From positions 28,850,527 to 28,914,526 of the forward strand of contig OX485808.1 in the NCBI GenBank assembly GCA_950295325.1: DNA of 64,000 bases, given 5' to 3'. The position numbers were made by a program, and so were the translations under genes. The notes below the pieces were generated by a model that was not told where the DNA came from, did no database searches, and saw only the letters and a program-made list of their open reading frames with translations. Of the stretch, positions 55,952 through 64,000 are shown piece after piece. Source of the stretch: Polytrichum commune (Eukaryota > Streptophyta > Polytrichopsida > Polytrichales > Polytrichaceae). Position 1 is the stretch's first letter. Every line of letters starts with the position of its first letter.

Positions 55952-58029
55952 TTAAGTTTTGGTTACAAACAAACCCAGGGAAACAATCAGGGAAGACTTA
56001 AAAGGTGACTTGTATATTGTCTAGGTATCTTAGATAAGTTTGGTATAAGGAATTACAAAGTTATTTCACCCCATTTCATATTAAGATTGAATAATTAGAC
56101 AAAGGATACAGGGAAAAAATTGAACACACTCCAAAACAGTACATGCATTGGTGGCAATCTCTCACCTTACTTTACTTATCCTGACAATCGTCTGGCAGTG
56201 AGTTCATTTTAATTGGACCAAGTGCGGTGCACAAACATAGGCATAGCCATAGTCAATGGTTTTGCATGAGTATCCCATTTTTTGTCTCTTTACCGAAGCC
56301 AAGGCCACTTCGGCGTTGACTTTAGTCTCAGATTAATTAATTAAACCCAGTTAATTTAACTTCAAATGTCAGTACAAACACCTTGTCAATATCCGGTGCA
56401 ATTCTTTAATTAATCCCGGATTTAATTCAACAGTTCATTGCGAGTCCATCATCCAACTAATGAGTATGCTATCCAACTTGGTGTCTTGAACATGGTCTTC
56501 TCGAGCACAAAACAGTGGAGAAGAAATAAACTTGGACCTTTTGACTCCATTTCTTACAGTCAAGGGTCATATCGCATTGTCCCTTCGCCTCCGCCTTGGG
56601 ATCCGCCAAAGGTTAGGGGGAAAGAAAAAAAACTCCAGATACCGAGTCGGTTGAGTCAATAACCTCTTCCGGTTTCAAAAGACATTATATTTTAGTTCTC
56701 GTCTTCTTCCATGCAGACACCTCTCCTCATCTTACAACGTCAATGGAGAAATTTAACCTGAGAACAACATGATGTAGCAGAGCATGTGATTTACATACAA
56801 CCTTGACGTAGTTTGCTAAGTTGATCTTATTTAAGGATACTATAACCAAGTTGGTGGATTCATACCCGCATGCTCCGAAGTCTGGCTTGTAAGTTTTATT
56901 GCCGCCCATGTAAGGTCTAAGGCAATTACCGGTTACCGATATGGACCCAGATCTCCTCTCTCCATTCACAGCAGAATCAGGAACTTTACTCGTAACTTTA
57001 TTTCAAAGTGACTCAGAGAAATTCTCAACCAGAGGTGATTGCTTCAATTAATAGCAGATTGCAGTCTACACTCCATTCCATCAAACTATGGCTTAAAAAG
57101 TCACCTTGGGCATTTACTTATCATCAAACAATTAATCCCTCTCACACTCAGTAATAACACCGAGCAATCTTAATCCTGACAAAACAACATAATCATCACA
57201 GATTTGGCAAGTGCTTTTCAATTCCAGACCATAGTTCGACACACCGGAAGAATCTCGTCAATTCATAACTACAGAGAATATTGCTTCATCTCACAAATTT
57301 TAGCACAAGATTTCACAGTCTTAGTCAAGGAATCACTCCTTGTTGATTTACAAGTTACTTCACAATTTAACTTCAATTATAAGGAATGTTCCAATTAAGT
57401 GGACAAGCAGACAATCCATTATGAGCACGCAAGATCAATGCTCAGGAATAATCCAAGTTGAATTATAGATGAACCAGTTAAGTTTGAGAAATCACTAGTT
57501 GAAGTTCAAGACTTCATGAAAATTACCGATCGTTTTATACAAGAAGAATCTCTGGGAGATACCTCAAATAAGTAAAACGAATCCATAAGATGCCAACATG
57601 TAAATCGGCTGGATTTAGACTCGTTAAGAGTTTGACTGACTATGCCAAAAAACTTTCGAGATACTGCTCTTGATATACTTCGACTATCTGAAACTCCACA
57701 TTATTATTTTCTCATTACAGCAATATCTCTTTTCGTGTTATCATCACTCGGAAATTCAGTGCATCTAAATCAATTCCTTTCCCTCTCATAAAGCAACAAG
57801 TACTGAAATTACACACTTTCACTCCCCCATTGCAACATATTGTAATATAATGTACATGTTAAACTCCAGCAGACCATAATCTGACGCACAGAAGCAACCA
57901 AGGAATCATACATTCCCAGACAATGGCCTCCATCAATAATTTAACCTTGTTCTGCGATAGAATGGAAAGATTAATCGAGCATGAATTGAATACAATCTTA
58001 ATGCAAGTAGATGTAACTCAAGATTCCCT
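55952..58029. other. Intergenic 3' of PNL-B, possible old LTR-like sequence
   Basis: The start (ACAAACAAACCCAGGGAAAC, about 55,963) resembles the start at about 27,622 next to the copia remains. The rest shows no clear partner. Short frames (56,438-56,662; 56,727-56,969; 57,204-57,398) have no known domains. The sequence differs from that 3' of PNL-A, so the duplication ends in or near the LRR exon. Confidence 0.4.
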
Positions 58030-58170
58030 CCTGATAAAATTAAGCACCGATTAAGGGATGAGTCCCGAAAACAAAGTAGGAGGTTGGTTCCCCTCCTATA
58101 AACTATAAACCCTTGGTAGCCCCCTTAACCATCTTGCCCATTTCCCCTCCTATGAACATGAGGTAAGAGG
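58030..58170. mobile_element. Fragment of the gypsy-family LTR
   Basis: GATGAGTCCCGAAAACAAAG and GGTTGGTTCCCCTCCTAT match the inner part of the solo LTR near 42,870-42,920. It is a detached piece lying about 200 bp before the next LTR. Confidence 0.65.
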
Positions 58171-58384
58171 GCATCCTCAAGTGTAGAAAGCCGAAGTAGA
58201 AAAAATTAAAAATTAAATTAAAAAGGAGTACTTCGTAGAATGGCGAGGCTACCATGACAAAGAAACCCCTTAAGTACCGGCAAGACTCATGGCGAACGTC
58301 AATGAATTGATGAAGCACTTTGAAGAAACTATGGCTATACATTCCATTAAAATGAAGTGTAGGCATTGATGAGGACATCAATAT

Positions 58385-59330
58385 TGTTGCGCACCTCTCC
58401 ATGAGGAGTGCCCGCAACACCATGGTCACAAGGGGGACCCCATAGTGACACCCGGGACTTGTGGCGCCATTGGTGAGAGGGCCCAAGTACTCTTTGTGTG
58501 GGTGAGGGCCCCGGGCGTTGAGAACGCCTCTCACTCACGGGGACTAAGAGTCATGAGGGTAAGGCCATGAGTGATGAGTAGCTTATGGCGGCAAAATTCT
58601 AGAATGCTAAGGAACACCTCAATCGGAGGTGCGAGCTAGGAGATATGGCAATTTGAGTGGGGCGCAGCCCCGGGACAGCACCCTGGGACAGCAGTGACCC
58701 GGGAGTGGTGCCCGGGACTGCCAAGGTTTGAAGAGCCATAATTTCCTCAATACTTGCCCAAATGGGGCAAGTGAGGGGTCCATCGGCATTTACACAAAGA
58801 GTAGATGACGATAGAGTGGTTGGTTGATAGCATCAGACATCATATGTAGAAGTTATGGTGGTCTAAACTGCTCGGGGGGGGGGGGGGTTCTAGCCCCAGC
58901 GGCTAAGGGAAAATGTCCACTTGGCCCCAACCCTTGTAGAGAGACAAAAGGATACTTGATGTTGGGGTAGGGGCCCTGCCCAAAGTCCTAGAGGCTTATA
59001 TGGATGAAGCAGCTTAGCCGACCGACCCCCCCCCGGAGCATACTTGGCAATGTGCTCCGGGTAGTTGTAGTGTTGTTTTGGCAACACGATGATCAACTCA
59101 AGAGTGGACTTTCATGGATGGAAGTCCACCTTAGCCATTGGCTACCTACTAAGGAGAGAGTCCCGAATGCATGAGTATGAGGGTTTGGTGACCAAACCAT
59201 GAGCTTGGAGGTCCGCGGTTTTGGGAGCTAACCATGCATGTGCGTGGGATGTGCAGGTTAGCGCTCGTGGCACTTGCTAGGTTGGAAAGCGGTCAAGCTA
59301 AGTTAAGGGAAACTAGCAAGGGTTGCGACA
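58385..59330 (+). mobile_element. 5' LTR of a truncated Ty3/gypsy element
   Basis: The LTR runs from TGTTGCGCACCTCTCC to GGGTTGCGACA, 946 bp, and is homologous to the solo LTR at 42,072-43,046. It is followed after two bases by a primer-binding site. It has a G14 run at 58,874-58,887 and a C-rich run near 59,026-59,035, both longer than in the solo copy. No matching 3' LTR is seen, so age by LTR comparison is not possible. Confidence 0.88.
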
Positions 59331-59332
59331 CG

Positions 59333-59344
59333 TGGTATCAGAGC
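59333..59344 (+). other. Primer-binding site for initiator tRNA-Met
   Basis: TGGTATCAGAGC lies two bases after the LTR end. This is the usual plant LTR-retrotransposon primer site, complementary to the 3' end of tRNA-iMet. It fixes the LTR end and the plus orientation. Confidence 0.92.
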
Positions 59345-59381
59345 AGGGTTCTAGTATTTGAGCTAGCACTTTGAGGGAAAT

Positions 59382-59952
59382 ATGGCTATCAAACGTGGGG
59401 GTGACGATGGTGAGCCCGGGAATTCCAAAAAGTTGCGACGCTCAAAATGGAACAAAGATCATGCCCAAGAGGATGTTGACCCCACCATTGATTCTAATGA
59501 AAATGGTGGGGATGATGGTGCAATGGGGGAGGAAGTAGAGGAATCCCGTGAAAAGGATCCCGTAAAGCTCGAAGAAAATTCGGAGGATAGAATACCAAAT
59601 GCACCAGAAAACTTGGAAGGTGGTGATGTTGGATTAAAATTCCAACTCAAAATGCTTGAATTCATGGACTCCATGAATCAAGAACTCAAGCGTGGCAAGG
59701 ACGAGAGGGCCCGACAAGACAAAATGATCGAACTCCTCATGATGCAAGGTACTAGGCCTTCTTCTTCAACAAAAAAATTGGCGAAGGTTAATATGCCAAG
59801 TACCTTTTTCAGGCCTTGGCAAGGCGAAGAAGGTGAAAGAATTTTTGTTGGAGATGGACAACTATTACGATGTCCAAAGGCCCCACGAAGACGATAAGGT
59901 CTCTATAGCGGTGACCTTTCTAAAAGACCATGCGCTTCAATGGTGGGCTTGA
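59382..59952 (+). pseudogene. Gypsy gag fragment, frameshifted and cut
   Basis: The ATG at 59,382 opens 171 codons, charged and acidic at first, with a helical stretch near K-F-Q-L-K-M-L-E-F-M-D-S-M. Near 59,800-59,830 the frame changes. The next frame carries A-K-K-V-K-E-F-L-L-E-M-D-N-Y-Y and continues to K-V-S-I-A-V-T-F-L-K-D-H-A-L-Q-W-W-A, followed by TGA at 59,950. F-L-x-x-M-x-x-Y-Y and W-W-A are marks of the Ty3/gypsy gag (retrotrans_gag) domain. Protease, RT, RNase H and integrase are absent downstream, so the element is a dead 5' piece. Confidence 0.85.
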
Positions 59953-60959
59953 CTTGGATATATATGCATGCTATAATATTATTATTTGCATTTTCACTTC
60001 CGGGTAATAGTGGTAGGGGCCCAACTCAAAGAGGTGGGCGTTTAACCTAGCCTTGGGTTGGTATTATTTTAGCCAATTATAATATTTGAATTTGATATGT
60101 ACCAATCAACTTGTCATTGTTCGTTCCACAATGAGGGCCACTTTACACTATGTCTTGATTCCTAAGTCACGACATCCTACATAGAGGCAAGAAGTTGGGA
60201 TTAGCCTTACAATGTGGGTTGGCCAAATATGGTGACCCAACTCTAAGGGTAAGTCTTGACTCGGGTCCCAATGAAAAAAACTTCATTATAGTAACCAAAC
60301 ACTTAAGCCTTACATGACAAACCATCCCAAAATGGGAGTTTCAACTTCAAACTGATAATTCTTTCTTAAAAGAGGTGATTTTTAGCACTTGACTTCTTCA
60401 TATGTAGAGATTGGACTTATCAACGCTTATGAAACTTGATCATAAAAAATAAAAATAAAACAATGGTTATCCTCAATGCCTCATAAAGTGCTTACATTTA
60501 ACAACATATTAAACCAGTCTAGCACTTTATGAGGCAAAAATCGGAATTTCCCCATCCCTCTATGGTATTTAAGATTTTAACCCTTCATTTTTATTTATTA
60601 TTAAAAAATATATTTATGTTTAGGATGTATTTTTAAAGTACTTACTTCTAAACACAATATGGGATGATGAATAGATGATTTATAACCATAAAAGGTGATC
60701 CTATCATGGTACATTATAATCTTCTGTGACAATTGTCATAAGACCCTTGAAAACATACTTCTATATCAAAGAGAAAAGAAAGAAGACGAAAAAGAAAACA
60801 TATGTGGCTTGCCTTGATGTGAATGTGTGAATGTGTGAACGTTCTCCTTATACAAATCACATGTAACCATGATGCAATACATGGTTTACTTCCTTTATGG
60901 CCTATATAAAAGCATATCCAAATATAAAGTATAGCAATATATGCCGATGGTGTTATCAA
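59953..60959. other. Intergenic, nothing recognised
   Basis: AT-rich sequence with no domain. A minus-strand frame of 81 codons (60,714-60,959) has no known match. Confidence 0.45.
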
Positions 60960-63900
60960 CGATTGTCAGCAGTGTAGTTTTCCTTTATTTAATACAAGGG
61001 TTGTGAAGTATTTCATGGCATTTTGGTGTATGGACTACCTTGAAGGTTGTTGAACTTTGATATTGATTATTCATGTCAGGCGCCTCTCACCTTGGCAACA
61101 ATTGTAATTAGAAGGTTTACTTTCCATCTATGAGTTTTGAGCATGTCCATCAATGAGACATGTTTGTTGTGCTTAGTTGCGAGTGACATTTTTGGATATC
61201 AAGTCATGGTAGTATGTGAATTCTATGAATTATATTTTGAGTGATGGGGAAGGGGTGAGTGGTGTTTTGTTTTGGTTGGGACAACTTGCTATGCATAGGA
61301 TGACATGTCGGAGTTTTGCTACGCTTTAGCACATTGTGGTGTGGCGAGTGTGTGGGAATAGCCATCATGGTATTATCGAGTCCAGGATTCTAGCATTGAC
61401 TTATGTATTTGACTGATGGATTTGTTGGCTCTTAGTGTTTGTGCTATTAGGTGGATGGCTTTATTATGCCAAGCTATACACAACCCTTTGATGTGTTGGT
61501 TTGCGCATGTAGAGAGGAGGTGGGGCCATGTGTCTTTATCATTGTTTGTGCATACCATACAATTGGGGTTGGTGTGTGTGAGTGGCCATAATATGTATTT
61601 GTGGTGGTTTATCATGTATTGTGTATAGCCAAATTTGATTGTTTGGGTAGATTGTGCATCGGATATGTCTTGTGATTTCCATAAGGAGTTGGAGAGTTTG
61701 TGGTTGATTTGCTCGTTGAAGAGCCACTTGTCTACATATGGGAATATGTACTCAATCATGGTTGTCTCCCTTGTCCTATGTTCTTTGTTGATCATTGTTT
61801 GGAGATTGCGGGATTCGCCGTCGTGCATCGCCAAAGGGGAGGGGAGCCAGGGGTCTTTATCTTTGGTTGATCCGTACTTAGCTAAGGCATATGCTTTTTC
61901 ATTGCCAGTAATCCTGGTGCGTGCTCTTACTTTCACTTTTAGTTTTTAGTTTTTAATCTTTTTAATCTTTTTTTAGTCCAATAGATGAGGTGGACGATGT
62001 CAACTATTAATAATATGTCGGGATGGTGGTGTTGTGAGAAGTTGTGTCTAATGTGGTTGTTAATTATTATTTTTTTGAGACAGAAGGCCAACCGGGCCAA
62101 CGCATGTGGTTGTTAATTAGGATGATAAGATTTAAGCTATCTTTGAAGATGTAGGTATCTAGTTGGGTGGTTTGGATGGCTTTGATGGTGAGGAGGATAG
62201 TGTTGAGTTCCACGCATAGGATATGATAATAATGCAAGAATCTTTAGGCTATTTGGAAGTTGTTATTGGCCCGGGGTGGTATAAGCCTAAACCGGCTATG
62301 TTTCTCTCTATGTTTTTCTTCCAAGTTTTTGTGGGGGGATTAAAAGAGCCATTTGTTTAAATACATCATTGTGGGCTATATTTTAGTGGGTGTATATGGT
62401 GATATTTTTTTGGTAATGGTGTGGGTTTTTATTGTTCTTGTGGAGGGTAAACTCAAGGGATGTTTTTTTAGATGTTTGAATACATGATGTTGTGTTTTGT
62501 TAGTGTTGGTTTGATTTGGAATCTTTCTATGTGAATGTTGTAGGCTTCATGTACAATGCGTTAGGTTGGGTGTGGTTTGTGTGGGGCATGGGGATTTTGT
62601 TGGTTAGGGATGCATAGTATGGAGGTGATGGAGGGTTTTGATTGTTGGTAGTATTTTGGCCATTTTGATGTTGGGTCATATATAAAGGAGTGAGGGCGTA
62701 TGATGACTAGGGTGTGTATATTTGGGTGTTGGTGTAGATGGAGTTGTTGTGCACACCTTTCTTTGTGGTTGACTTGAGGATGGTGATTGTGTTGGCATCT
62801 TCTTTGGCTACCAATCATGTCTAATGTATTGCTTCCACAGTTATGGTGTGGTCTAATGGGTAGGCTAGTTCATTACCTAGCCATTTTGATGATTTGGCGT
62901 GTTCTCTGATCGAAAAATGATGTCAGTGGTGCGTAGAGAGTTGTAGTGTTTAAATTGTGTTCCCACATGTTAGTGGGCATGAGAGTCAAGTACTAGGAGT
63001 GTGTTGTATGAAGGATTCTATGAGAAATTTCATAATTGCGGGGTGTATTGTGTGGTGTTGATTGACCATTTTTATGGTGTTTTGTTCTTTTCTTTGGCAT
63101 GATTGATATGCATAGTTGGCAAGCCAAAGGAATTTGGCGTTGAAGTCTTGGGTGGGGGTTGTAGGAATTTGGTAAGTTGTGGTAAATTGTCATTGGAGAA
63201 ACTATCCCATAGCCAATGTAGTCTTTCTATGGTGATTGTGGCGACATAGTTTCCATTTTCGTCAAATATGGGGGCTTTGGTGTCGTGGATTTGTATTGTG
63301 GGTTTCATTGTGAGGATGTCTTTATTTGAGTTTCATTTTTGGATTTTTAGTGTAAGGTTAATGATGTGGAGTGGTGGACTTATGGACCAAGTATCTTTGG
63401 ATTGGAATTGGTTAATGCATTTTTTAATAAACTTTGTATGTTTGTAATATGTAGTTCTTGTTATTATGGTTGTTGAGTAAGAGTAGGATGTGGTGTAACA
63501 TGATGTTGTCATGGTTACATAGGTTTGCTTTTCTCTCCATTTGAGGGTGTCTCCATGTGGCGTTTGCCATTGGCACATGTATAGTTGTTTGATGAATCGT
63601 GCTCCTCATTTGTCTGTTTAATGATGGTTTTGATGTCCTTAATTTAGTTGATTCACATTCCAAGGATGGCACGTGTTTGAGTGGTATTTGGAGTAACATG
63701 TGATTTATTTATTTAGGTGGTATTTGTATTGTGATCCCAAAGTCTACAGTAAAGAGGTGGGTGAGATGTTTGCTATGATGCTACGTATGTTACAAATTTC
63801 TTTGGCTAGGTTGTTGAGGACTTTGTCTTGTTTATTGAATGTTTGGTTTTGAGAGAGGGCCACATAGTATGTGTAGTTGATGCATGGTTTAAACACAATG

Positions 63901-64000
63901 TTTATTATTTTATCTTTTGTTTGAGCCTGGCCGGGGAGGTCATTAGGATTTTTATTTTATTTTTTAAGCTTTGTTTGTGGTTATTTCTTTTTTGGGATTA
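60960..64000 (-). mobile_element. LINE (non-LTR retrotransposon) ORF2, 3' part, decayed
   Basis: Read leftwards from the window end, pieces in changing frames follow the order of a LINE ORF2. Near 63,900-63,780 there is a stretch ending K-P-C-I-N-Y-T-Y-Y-V-A, compatible with the end of the RT domain. Scattered linker pieces follow (63,700-62,560). The best frame, 61,936-61,373, begins with G-N-E-K-A-Y-A-L-A-K (the end of an RNase H domain, normally G-N-E-x-A-D-x-L-A-K) and continues to a zinc-binding-like C-M-V-C-T-N-N-D-K-D-T-W-P-H-L-L-S-T-C. Weaker pieces reach about 61,000. Stops and frame changes show it is dead. Its 5' part lies beyond 64,000. Confidence 0.75.

Overview
The window looks like a piece of a moss nuclear genome. 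The two real genes have an N-terminal helical region, a protein kinase domain, an NB-ARC ATPase and leucine-rich repeats. This is the kinase-NBS-LRR (PNL) class of immune receptor known from mosses. The introns have GT-AG borders, and the surrounding DNA is full of decayed plant-type retrotransposons and DNA transposons. There are no bacterial-style operons. The species cannot be named from the sequence alone.

Layout. 1-540: a broken fragment of an OSCA/CSC1-type osmosensitive cation channel. 4.47-5.48 kb: a GC-rich dispersed module. 5.5-7.6 kb: 0.9-kb tandem repeats. 9.5-13.28 kb: the 5' flank of PNL-A. 13.28-24.95 kb: PNL-A, with a kinase exon, an NB-ARC exon and a very long LRR exon. The LRR exon is frameshifted at 19,573-19,582 and again near 23,010, and decays into repeat debris to about 24.95 kb. 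25.1-25.7 kb: a second OSCA fragment. 25.8-44 kb: transposon graveyard, holding Ty1/copia RT-RNase H remains, a CACTA transposase scrap, a MITE-like element with a perfect hairpin, a solo LTR and several dispersed repeat families. 44-48.5 kb: a second copy of the GC-rich modules and 5' flank. 48.49-55.95 kb: PNL-B, with all three exons open. 58.4-59.95 kb: a Ty3/gypsy 5' LTR with tRNA-Met primer site and a broken gag. 61-64 kb, minus strand: the 3' part of a LINE that runs off the window.

The genes. PNL-A and PNL-B are segmental duplicates, about 95% identical over the kinase exon by eye. They share intron positions, all phase 0, so each major domain sits in its own exon. The N-terminal part resembles the DUF1221/HeLo-type helical region of plant MLKL-like kinases. 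The kinase has all its catalytic motifs. The NB-ARC is of the TIR-NLR-like subtype, with IHD in place of MHD. The LRR exon is a tandem array of a 144-bp unit (48 aa, two 24-aa LRRs): about 27 units in PNL-B and about 43 well-kept units in PNL-A, plus about 14 decayed ones. Most units carry a G7 run, and loss of one G in PNL-A makes an immediate stop. The array is therefore both a recombination-homogenised repeat and a set of frameshift-prone sites inside an immune receptor.

All calls are from reading the sequence by eye. No database search, alignment program or structure prediction was run, and repeat boundaries are approximate.
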